DNA of 64,000 bases, taken from contig FMBT01000394.1 in the NCBI GenBank assembly GCA_900095095.1, positions 90,158 to 154,157 of the forward strand, given 5' to 3'. Each line of letters opens with the position of its first letter. The first letter of the stretch is position 1. The notes beneath the pieces were generated by a model. The model ran no database searches, was not told where the DNA came from, and was given only the letters and a program-made list of their open reading frames with translations. Of the stretch, positions 23,028-32,788 are shown in pieces. Source of the stretch: Fragilariopsis cylindrus CCMP1102 (Eukaryota > Bacillariophyta > Bacillariophyceae > Bacillariales > Bacillariaceae). The position numbers and the translations under genes are program-made.

Positions 23028-23723
23028 ATGTCATCCGCAAGAATAGAGTTAACAAGTGGCACATGTTGTGGCAGCGCTGGTAGTATTGACCAAACAAAAC
23101 CAGCCATCCTACAGCCTTACTTGCAGGACCGTGAATGGGAGAAGTTTTGCAGCAAGATAGACGCGGCACTCCAGCCAGCAAACACTGCCAAGACTATTTC
23201 CATGGGTATTTTTGGTGTTACCTTTATCATATTTCTTGGTGTCATGCTCTCTGGCTTTTTATCCATGGGCCTAGAGGACACTCCAATTTTTGGCCTGCCA
23301 GCTGTAATGATGGTGGTGGTATTCATATCCTTTGCTTGCTATTTTTGTGTGATGTGTGCAGTCAAGGCGAAAATGCAACAGATTTGCCAGAGCATTTCCC
23401 ACTATCACCCTCAGTTGAGCTTCCATGTCCGTTCTGAACGATACCGTGGTGGGCGCAATAATTCCTACACAACCCAATACATCGCGGTGTCCATTAACAA
23501 TACTGGCAACAATGTGCCCAACAACAACAACAACAACAACACCGGCAATAATAATCACAATACAGAAATTCCCATGGCACAGGCAGATGCAATTTGTGTT
23601 GCTGATTCCACTGCTCACGCTTCTTCGCCTGCGGAACGGCTGGCAGAGTTAGACAAAATGAAATACAGCTTGACCACAGGAGAATTTGAAACGAAGCGAG
23701 CTCAGATTCTCGATTCCGTATAA
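23028..23723 (+). CDS. Two-TM membrane protein with C-terminal SHOCT-like domain
   Basis: A 231-aa, intronless protein. Residues ~57-79 (ISMGIFGVTFIIFLGVMLSG) and ~90-113 (PAVMMVVVFISFACYFCVMC) are two transmembrane helices. A short Asn-rich linker follows (~158-180). The last 30 residues, AERLAELDKMKYSLTTGEF then ETKRAQILDSV, match the SHOCT pattern (L..L..L.....G.iT..EFe.kKa.LL), a short domain best known at the C-terminus of bacterial and phage membrane proteins and thought to mediate oligomerisation. Codon choice is richer in C/G third positions and mostly free of the trinucleotide runs seen in the neighbours. The gene is tightly enclosed by perfect 68-bp direct repeats, the right one starting 10 bp after the stop. 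Confidence 0.75.
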   Translation: MSSARIELTSGTCCGSAGSIDQTKPAILQPYLQDREWEKFCSKIDAALQPANTAKTISMGIFGVTFIIFLGVMLSGFLSMGLEDTPIFGLPAVMMVVVFISFACYFCVMCAVKAKMQQICQSISHYHPQLSFHVRSERYRGGRNNSYTTQYIAVSINNTGNNVPNNNNNNNTGNNNHNTEIPMAQADAICVADSTAHASSPAERLAELDKMKYSLTTGEFETKRAQILDSV

Positions 23724-23733
23724 GATAATTAAA

Positions 23734-23801
23734 ATTTCTTTGTTGATATAAATATAAGGCCATTAAAAAACGAAATTTTTAATTTTCTACTAAAACGTGG
23801 C
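23734..23801. repeat. 68-bp perfect direct repeat, right copy
   Basis: Identical to 22885-22952, in the same orientation. It begins 10 bp after the SHOCT gene's stop codon. Confidence 0.95.
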
Positions 23802-25131
23802 TAGTAAATAAATTGTAAAAAGAGGACAAAAAAAAAACCTTCTCTGATGCGATGATAGTAGCGTCCATGCTGTAATTAGATTGATTGAACAAATGAATGA
23901 ATGAATCAATCAATCAATCAGGCGCTATTACAGTACTACCTCCTCTTGCGAGCGATCAATCAATATCTTGTTCCAGTTTTTATAGAAAAAGCATTACTAT
24001 AGCTAGCTAGTAGAGAGATGAAATATTAGGTATGGCATGCATGCATGCATGTGCAGCATGCGGTCAACATGAAATATGAGTATTACAGTGCGTACACTCC
24101 TCATCTTAAAGAGCAGCGTAGAGTAGAGCAGTATTTTATTTTATTTTTATAAATGGTAATATAAATATACTATCCTGTTATAAAAAGTACATTGTAGCTG
24201 GTTAGGTAACTGCATAATAATAGTAGGAATATGACAATGCAGTAGACGATGTTCGTCTTTGCTATGATATTAACAGTACAAGTAGAAGTATTATAGGCTA
24301 CCGTTAGCACTAGTCGATATTTTGTTTGTTATTTTGTTTGGGGAGCTCTTGTCACGTGCGTGTGATTTTTTGCGTTGTATTCGCTTTTACGTATCACAGA
24401 TAGTGATTACGTCGTACTGTAGCGAATGAATGAATGAGTGAATCGAATCAATCCTTTTTTAGTGGCGGATTTAGAGAAAATCGGTTCTCCTAAAACATAG
24501 TTTTAAAATGAGAGCGGTAATAATTTATCATTGCTACAGTACGTATGTGTGATTGATTTAGATAGGGGAAAGAATAATGTCATAATTAAATAACAGTATG
24601 TGAGATTGATTAGTTAGGAGAGAGAGTATTGACATAAATTTAAATAACATTTTCTTTTTTGCGCGGTTTTTAAAATACTTAGTACCATCACATTTTTCAA
24701 GTCCTTAATTTACCACATCACAAATTTGAAAAGAAGTTCATAATGATCTATGTGTGACTGATTAGTTAGATGACAAAACGTTGTCTTTCTCGCACACGCC
24801 AATAGTTTCAAAAACGAAGCATTGATAGGGGGAGGGAGGGAGGGAGGGAGGGAGGGAGGGAGGGAGGAACGGAAAAATTTCAAACCTTTCATCTCTCTAA
24901 ATACGATAGTACATTGTAGTTTTCCTACCGTAGCTAAGCTATTAGGCAAGAGTCAAGAAAGATACAGTAGGATAGAAGATAAAGCATAGTGTATGTATAT
25001 AGTAAAAACAAGAATGTTTAATTATATTTATATTATGTTATATTATGTTGTATTTTAGCAGCACATGCTAGTAGCTTGTATTGCAGTAGCCTTTGTATTT
25101 CATTTCATTTGATATATCTCTATTTTCTTCT
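23802..25131. other. Spacer
   Basis: Contains GAAT/CAAT tetramer runs (~23890-23920), GCAT repeats (~24035-24050), an imperfect ~60-bp repeat around 24545-24650 (GTG.GATTGATT...TAAATAACA twice) and a GGGA array (24827-24867). No gene seen. Confidence 0.45.
24827..24867. repeat. (GGGA)n microsatellite
   Basis: About ten GGGA units. Confidence 0.95.
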
Positions 25132-26316
25132 TTATTTTTCCTCTTCCTCATCAGTACACATTACTTTATGCAATAGGGTACATTCAATTGAACTAAGTAT
25201 ACTATCCATTTGAAAATCAAAACAACCGCCACTACCATGGTTGGTTTTGGGAGGAGAAAGAGGAGGAGGATGATAGATTGTACTAGTCGGTGATGATGAC
25301 GACGATGACGATGATGATGATAGTGGCTTGTTATTGTTGTTACTGTTGCTACTACTTCTGCTGTCTCGTGTGAACTCTGATTCATCATAAAAATCAAGAA
25401 TATTTTTCTTAATTGTTGTTGCTGTTGGAATTAATGTACCAGTTGATATTCGTTGTTTCATCTGGTGATTATTATTATTATTATTGTTATTATTATTTTT
25501 AGTATCGGGATCAGCAGCAATACACAAATCACCATGATGTTGTAGTTGTGGTTGCGGTTGCTCTATTTGCTGCTGTTGACACACAGAGGCAGACGAAGGA
25601 GAAGACGACGAAGACAAAGACTTAGATGTTGTTGTTGTACCAAATGAAACAATAATCGGTGATCGTCCAATTTTTGTGGCAATTGTTTCAACTGATAATC
25701 CGAAACAACCTGCTACTACTGCACCTCGTCGACGCCGAGCACGAGCATTTCTTCTTTCTGGTAACCATTCTTGATACGTAACTATATCATTTTCATTTAA
25801 AAATAAAGGAGACTCGACATTATCGTCATCGTCATCGTCATGATTGTTTCCATTTTCATTTAACAAGAGATCATCATTGATATTCTCGTTTTCGTCTTCG
25901 TCGTCTTTCTTCGTCCCAATTTTTCCTTGAGGAGGATAAGGAATAGTATCAGCTTGTAGTTCTACTCCTTGTTGTTGTTCTACTCCTCCATCTATTATTG
26001 ACGACATCAGCGATGATACGACTACTATAGGTGAATGTGGGGAATGTTCCTTTACAGCGACGAGGGAATTACTATTATCATCATCGTCATCATCGTCATC
26101 ATCGTCATCATCGTCATCGTTGACGTGTAGGGAATGAGAATGATTATCGATATAATCAACAGGCTTACAGGCAGCTAAACCGTCTGTTAATGCAATTGGA
26201 TAACAATCGAATCCCTCTACTGCTCCACATCCACCTGCTGTTTCATCTACTGCTGGTACTATATTGACATGACGACGTTGTTCTGAATTATTCCCTTCTA
26301 AGGGCAACGACGACAT
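25132..26316 (-). CDS. Low-complexity protein of unknown function
   Basis: A 394-aa intronless frame starting MSSLPLEGNNSEQ. It has an Asp run (~residues 66-80), a second Asp run (~160-166), Asn and Gln blocks, and Ser runs near the C-terminus. One segment is not repetitive: residues ~173-225 read FLNENDIVTYQEWLPERR, then NARARRRRGAVVAGCFGLSVETIATKIGR, a basic stretch followed by a hydrophobic one, which looks like a conserved core. The C-terminus (CFDFQMDSILSSIECTLLHKV) is also amphipathic. I do not recognise a family. The basic ARARRRR run could be a nuclear signal. Continuous coding without stops through non-repetitive segments is the main support. Confidence 0.6.
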   Translation of the reverse strand: MSSLPLEGNNSEQRRHVNIVPAVDETAGGCGAVEGFDCYPIALTDGLAACKPVDYIDNHSHSLHVNDDDDDDDDDDDDDDNSNSLVAVKEHSPHSPIVVVSSLMSSIIDGGVEQQQGVELQADTIPYPPQGKIGTKKDDEDENENINDDLLLNENGNNHDDDDDDNVESPLFLNENDIVTYQEWLPERRNARARRRRGAVVAGCFGLSVETIATKIGRSPIIVSFGTTTTSKSLSSSSSPSSASVCQQQQIEQPQPQLQHHGDLCIAADPDTKNNNNNNNNNNHQMKQRISTGTLIPTATTIKKNILDFYDESEFTRDSRSSSNSNNNNKPLSSSSSSSSSSPTSTIYHPPPLSPPKTNHGSGGCFDFQMDSILSSIECTLLHKVMCTDEEEEK

Positions 26317-28040
26317 TACAGTAATGAGCCAGTACCGTACTATAGTGTTATAGTATTGTACTGAGTGAGAGATAGACCGGGCAGGTTTATTGTAGCTATG
26401 TCTGTACTAAAGTTACTATACTGAATGTAAAAATAATGAGAGAATAAGACAGTCTCGTGGTGTTGCCGCATGTCATTTATGTGTAGGACACGTGCTCTAA
26501 TATTATTGTAACATTTGAATGCCGTGTGCCATTCTGTTCCTTCTACCCTAACCCTCAACGACGCAATGCAATATTGTACGACAACCGTCGTTCAAGTCGC
26601 CATGTGTATGCCATCTGCTATTGTACTCCTCTGATTTTTTTCTGTGTGTTTACAAATTATTTTCATTTAGATGATTTTTTTTGTGGTAAATTGTGTGAGC
26701 CTAGCTGTACTTAGTGAGTTCAAATCGAATGGATCACGTTGTTAAAAATCACTTAATGGAAGGATGGTTTTACTCGGATTGACGAACGTAATTAATTTTT
26801 ATTTTTGAAATTACTTAACTGGATCTAAGCTCTGCAACTTCTTTTACGTCGTTTGATAGAGCCAGTCTTCTAATATTTCCTAAGTAAAATAGGGCCCAAT
26901 ATATGAAAGAGCGCTCTGAGCGCGCCAAAAAATTAACAAAAAACCCTTTGTCCTTTATTTTTGCTTTATGACAATCTACTCGCCGACATGTGACGTAACT
27001 TTGTCAGCGACCCGAAATACAAAAATAAAAATAACACTACTTTTGTACTCCTGTACTACCATGCCATATGCAATACAGGTACATCTAATGAGTTTTAACT
27101 CAATTTTACTACCGTGAACTACATAAACGGTTGGTAGTTGGAAATTGATGTGAGTAGAGGTCAAATTGTTTACTCATTCTTGTACTCAAACAGTTTTTGC
27201 AAAGCAGCCTAGCATACCCTAAGAAGAACATCAAAAGCCAGTTGTCAGGACCATCTTCCGCTCGGCAAGTTCAAAAAAATTGTCTGGAAAAAATAAAATC
27301 ACCGGACCACAATTTTCGCGCGGTAAAAATATATGACCAATCTTGTTTAGCAATTATTAAGCATTGGTCATAATTAAGCATCACTAAGCAATTGGCGATA
27401 ATATTTCTATTTTCTTTGGGCCTGATTTACACATATATGGCCGTATCAAAAAGTTATCTTGCAAGACAAGGAAATTGTCGAAATATATCCATAATGACTT
27501 AAAGTTATTAAATAGCGGTTCGGAAAATATGATTGTTTGTTCTTTTTAAGGATCGTTTGAAAGCTCGATGAGGAGAGCGCATTCGCTTCCGTTCGATATA
27601 TCATTGCTGTGATGTCAGTTCCTTGATTAGACATAAGCTGTTTTTGTAACGACACAATACAATCTCCGTTTAGGGATCGTTTGAAAGCTCGATGGGCAGA
27701 GCGCATTCGCTTCCTTTTGAAGTCATTGCTGTGATGTCAGCTCCTTGATTAGACATTAGCTGTTTTTGTAACGACACATTACATCTCCGTAACCTGAGAG
27801 AAGCATACATTGTAACGGTGGAATACGGTCATCTTTTGTGTTGCAATCTAACAATCTAAATTACTGGTACATTATTCCGTACAATTGCAATTCCTCATAA
27901 AAAATTAAATTTCGTTTCTCCATAAAGATACATACATTATCGCGCACATTTCGAATCGAATCAAGAATCGAATCGAAAAAGCACAATAAACAAAGACATA
28001 CAAAACAAACAAGAAAAAAACACCCAACTTTTTGACCAGC
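26317..28040. other. Spacer with a 124-bp tandem duplication
   Basis: No gene is seen. The right half carries the duplication at 27551-27798 upstream of the anchor-A gene. Confidence 0.45.
27551..27798. repeat. 124-bp tandem duplication upstream of the anchor-A gene
   Basis: GATCGTTTGAAAGCTCGATG starts at 27551 and at 27675. Both units contain GAGCGCATTCGCTTCC, GCTGTGATGTCAG-TCCTTGATTAGACAT and GCTGTTTTTGTAACGACACA. TGATGTCA is one base from the CRE palindrome TGACGTCA. The array ends about 240 bp before the ATG at 28041. Confidence 0.85.
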
Positions 28041-30069
28041 ATGAAGATTTCTTCTACCATTTCTTTATTTGTCCTTATCTTATTGGCACCTATTACTGGT
28101 ATCAGTGCATATGGATGGAATTCTTCCAAGGCAATGGCCGATGAAATTGAATTATCAGCAAACATCAACAAGGCAACCGTCTCCACTCGAACATTGAAAA
28201 AAATTATTAGAGAGGAACGTCGTTTTGTTTTATTTAATTCACGTCGTTTGAATGGAGAATGTCTTTCGATTTGTGAAGCTGAAGCTGAAGCTGGAACACA
28301 AAATCCTATTAATGAACCGACAGATAAACCATCGATTTCTCCAACGAAATCGCCAACGGATCGTCCATCAAAGAATCCTACGAAATCACCGACAGACACA
28401 CCATCGGTTACACCTACGAAATCACCGACAGACAAACCATCGGTTTCTCCAACGGTTACACCTACGAAATCACCGACAGACAAACCATCGATTTCTCCAA
28501 CGAAATCTCCAACAGCTTCTTCTACAAAATCACCGACAGACAAACCTTCGGTTACGCCTACGACATCACCGAGTTGCAAACCAGTTTGTGACGATCAACA
28601 GGAAAATTTAGGTGATGGATTCTCTGCCGCGACTGGTGTTGGGGGGTATTCGTCAGAACAATGTTATCCTCCTATCGTGCAACTTGATGCAAATAATTTA
28701 GCAGGAATTGATGATTCAGTTGCAGTTTTTGTTGGTGGATCATATTATGGTCGTCGCGCAGCGGAAGTTGAAGGTAACATGGTTGTGTTGGGTGATCTAT
28801 CCGTTGAATCAAATGGTACGTATACCTGCTTTATATAGTATTGCTTCCTTTATTCTTTGCTCATCTCGTTCTTTCTTACTCTACCTATGTCGATATCACG
28901 ATATGATACACCAACTCACACTCTCTTTGTTACGTTTCTTTTATTCAGGTCCTGGTAATTTCGTTTCTGTCGGTGTTGGTACACACGTCCTACCTACAAG
29001 TGGTGGAGAATGTATCAAAGTAGGTGGATCAATTAGTGCTGCACGTGATATCCAAGTCTTCAATCAAGTCCCATCAATGTATTGTGATATTGTTTATAAG
29101 GGATCTGCTACCAACAACAATCGATGGAAAACAAATGGTAGTGTACGACGTGATGCTAATTTAGATTTAAGTGAATATGAAAAAATGAAAACTGTATTAG
29201 CTGAAAAATCACAGTATTGGTCGACATTGCCATCTACCGGTCAGGCGATCTACGAAAGTTGGGGTAATCCAACAGGACAAACAACATACGAGTGTGGTTC
29301 TGAGGATGTTCAAGTATTTAACATTTTACCAAATGAACGTGAAAAAATTGAAGGTGTACATACTATTTATTTTAGTAAATCTTGTTTAGATAAAACAATT
29401 CTTATTAATGTTCATGGTGATGGCAATCGTAACATTGATGCAGCTGCAATGCATTATGAAGGGAAGATGGGATTCGGACCCGGTGGATTTCCAACCTGTA
29501 TCACATCATCTTTGCTATGGAATTTCCCAGATGCTGATTCTGTTGATATTGGTAATGGTAGAACATCCGAATTTCATGGTTCTGTTTTGATAACTGGTGA
29601 TATGACACTTTCTACGTCAGGTCAATCAGGTCGTACTATGGTATTAGGTGATATTATTCATGATAGTGATTCAGGTAGTGAATTCCATTCGTACGAATTC
29701 AATCCACCAACATCATTACCAAATCCTGCTTGTGTCGACGAGTCGACACAAGCTTTGACTGAGTCCTCAGTCAAAGCGTTGGAAGCTCCAACGAAATACG
29801 AGTCGACACAAGCTTTGACTGAGTCCTCAGTCAAACCGTTGGTTTCTTCAACGAAATCTCCAACAAAATCTCCAACGAAATCTCCGACAACGGCATCGTC
29901 ATCTTCTGCTCCCAGTAAATGCACGGCAATTCCACAAAATAGATTACCGAGTGGATCTTGGAAAACTACTAATAGCAATTGTAATAAATGTAAACCACCC
30001 AATAACAAAAAATGGTGGCCATGTAATTTGAATCCACCTATCTGTGAAGGAAATTGCATCTTCAAATAA
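28041..30069 (+). CDS. Secreted choice-of-anchor-A (adhesin-like) protein with KSPTDKPS linker
   Basis: A 631-aa protein from two exons, 28041-28815 and 28949-30069 (GTACGT...TTCAG, intron 133 bp, phase 1). Residues 1-23 are a clean signal peptide; I chose the ATG at 28041. Residues ~90-178 are a linker of PTKSPTDKPS units. From ~213 the text reads IVQLDANNLAGIDDSVAVFVGGSYYG, EVEGNMVVLGDLSVESNGPGNFVSVGVG, CIKVGGSISAARDIQVFNQV, then ILINVHGDG, SLLWNFPDADSVDIGNG, FHGSVLITGDMTLS and GRTMVLGDIIHDS. This is the choice-of-anchor-A domain (a bacterial-type adhesin beta-solenoid family). A second linker includes a 60-bp tandem DNA repeat (29741-29860). The C-terminus is a Cys-rich module (CTAIP...NCNKC...WWPCNLNPPICEGNC). 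Probably a wall or mucilage adhesive protein. Confidence 0.85.
29741..29860 (+). repeat. 60-bp tandem repeat with an embedded hairpin
   Basis: Two units starting AGTCGACACAAGCTTTGACT encode STQALTESSVK twice. Each contains GCTTTGACTGAG-TC-CTCAGTCAAA; the first unit has a perfect 12-bp stem with a 2-base loop, the second a 10-bp stem. Confidence 0.9.
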
Positions 30070-30551
30070 AAGAGTAACGCAATACCGCAATACGCGACGC
30101 GACGGACAAGTAATGTAATGTAATGTTAGCACGTACTACTTAAGATAAAGCACGATACATAGACATATCACCAAATCATCATCACAGCAATGCATCAAAA
30201 CTTTCTATTTAAACTATAATGATAAGGAAAAGACAAGATAGGACGAAAATACTAAAAAGTAAACAACATCGGGAACGAACGAAGACGAAGCTCTTAATAA
30301 TAAATAATAATAAATATACGATGATTAAAGAAATGAATTTATGTACAGTAGTGTAAAGTAGTTGTTGTAGCCTAGACCTTACTAGTATCAATAGAGGATA
30401 ACGATGATGAGGATTATCTTCACATCTACTATTCATTGCGTTTTGCACTCGCAAATTGCATATTCCTCTTCGTCTTCTCCTCCAATTTAGAATACACCGA
30501 ACTCTCATTTAGCTATCATTCAAAAAGCCATCAGTAATCTGTTTTCATTTT

Positions 30552-30582
<31 letters not shown>
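30070..30582. other. Spacer between convergent genes with TA run
   Basis: Short 3' to 3' spacer. A (TA)n array at 30555-30583 runs directly into the stop codon of the minus-strand methyltransferase gene. Confidence 0.6.
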
Positions 30583-30585
<3 letters not shown>

Positions 30586-31963
30586 TCCATAAAAATCTTC
30601 ATCAAGTTTCAAAAATGCCAATTCCATTCCTAATTGCCCATTTGGATCTCTATTAAAAAGTACATATCCATTATCTTTAAAATCTTGAAAATAGTCAGTA
30701 ACGTTCATCGGATCTTGATACCATCGACCCTTTCCTCCCGTTGGTTGCGGTACGCCGTGGGTTTCTACTAAAATTTGACGGAATCCTATAGTATATAAGG
30801 AGAAAAAATTAACGGTAAAGGCATTATTAGTATTGTTATATTAATAATAGGACATAATTATTTAGACAAGAACAACAGTAGAAATTAAATTTAGTTTTAC
30901 GAATTTAGGTCGTATAGAAATGGAATAAAATAAAATAATATAAAGTAATATAATATAAAATAAAACGGAAACGAGAATAAGAAACAAGTAAGTCAAGTAA
31001 CTTATTCATTTACAGTATTTTTTTTTGACTTGTTTTTTTTTTGTAAAACTTACCGAATCCAATCCAATCCTTATGCGTGGACCATTCACAACCCTCACAG
31101 TCGATTTTGAATATGTCCACTGTACGATTTTGATGTCCCAGTATATCTAACGATTCTTGAAAGGTTTTAAAGCCACCACCACGACCTTTCGGCCAAACGA
31201 CACTCTTATGATTCTTATCGTAGGTACTAACAAGTCCCCAGGGATGGTAATGTATATTCTTATTCTCGATATCATTTTTTCTGGTCCAATCCGCTGGATC
31301 AAACACATGTATTTCACATTCTTTGTTATACTTTAGAGACATGGCATCCTCGAAGTTAAAATCTCCAGCACAACCAACAGAATAGATAAGACATTCTTTC
31401 TTTTTCGTCACTTCAGGACGATCCACTAATCGATGTGGATAACATAAGAATTTTGTACCCTCACCTCCACCGACACGTTCAATATGTGGACAATGAAAAT
31501 TTGGATACAAGTTATTGCCCAGCCAAAATGATTCATCTTTTACTTTGTACAGTGGATTTGTTGGATTTGTATACCATCCTGTTCGTTTTGCTGTATCACG
31601 CATCCGATTCCACATGGGTTCCGATATATCATCAAACAAACCAAATGATTGTTTGTATGCTGCTGCCGACATAGAAAAAGAAGAAGCAGCAGAAGAAGAA
31701 GAAGGTCCACCATCACCAGCGTTTGTTTTTTTTGGAATGATACTGTTTTCTTCATTATTATTGATATTAGTAGTAGTAGTAGATGACAAATAATTATAAT
31801 CATCACGATTGGTAAAGAAGTTGACATGCAAATAAAGTATGGTAGCAGAAACAAGAAAGACTAATAACAGAGATCTGAGTCCCAGTAAGCTGACCCCCCC
31901 ACCAAGACAATTATTATACAATCGCGGTGTTTGCCGTGCGGATGATTTTCGAATTTTCGCCAT
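30583..31963 (-). CDS. METTL24/FkbM-type methyltransferase, type II membrane protein
   Basis: A 370-aa protein from two exons: 31963-31054 and 30785-30583, with intron GTAAGT...CTATAG (268 bp). The second exon joins in phase to read GFRQILVETHGVPQ, YFQDFKDNGYVLFNRDPN and GMELAFLKLDEDFYG. Residues ~24-48 are a signal anchor. ECLIYSVGCAGDFNFEDAM (~190-207), CEIHVFDPAD (~216-225), YHPWGL (~239-244) and DIFKIDCEGCEW (~283-294) match the METTL24-like subgroup of SAM-dependent methyltransferases with the FkbM-type C-terminal fold, whose usual order continues with I.Q.LvE.HG and GY.lF..... By family knowledge these are Golgi or secretory-pathway enzymes of unknown acceptor. The first exon alone would end in a spurious lysine tail. 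Confidence 0.85.
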
Positions 31964-32788
31964 CTTTATATAAAGAAGCTATATAGTACAGTACAGTAGT
32001 TCCTGCTAAAGTTTTGCTTGGTTTGCTTTTGTTTGCTTGCGATGATGACTATTATAATATTATGGTGTTGTTACAGTTTGGGATAGTGCAGAGTTTGTGA
32101 TAGTGAAGAGTATACAACTTTTGGTGGCGCTACTTCATCGTCTTCTCCTTTTGGTAGCGGAAGACATTAGATGATCTCGCTTAATATATAATTCTTCCTA
32201 AAGTAAACTACAAACATACCGTACACTGATAGGATCTAGTCCTAGTACTTCCAGTACACATATGAACGTACCACCAATAAATAAACGCGCACTTGCGCGA
32301 CAAAGATAATTGTAGTACGACTACAATCATAGAGTAACTTACTAAGTACGGTACAGTAGATAATATTGAATAAAGTACTCGGTTAATTACTGTGTATTCA
32401 AAAAAATTAACGGAAATAATCATAACGACGGCAAGAGATACAATTGTACGTGTAGAATAGAATAGAATATAAGATAAGATAATGTAATATAATAGCTTGT
32501 GTGATTTATATACATTATAGTAGACTACGAACTGCTTCTAATATTATGGTGGGTTTTCTTGGCTTCTTTTGATATTGGTGTACATTATGATTGGCCTTGC
32601 TTTGGTGTGTTGCCATAATACGGTATATGCAAAACATGTAGAGTAGCCACTTCTGTAGTAGGAGTACAGTAGTATCGTTAGTATCGATTCTCCGTTTTCC
32701 GTTTTTCTTTCTATCCTATTAATGTCATACCATAATGTTCTCGCCGAGCGACGATGACGACATTATATTGTATGCAAAAATGATTTCG
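31964..32788. other. Spacer
   Basis: AT-rich DNA between two minus-strand genes. No gene seen. Confidence 0.45.
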
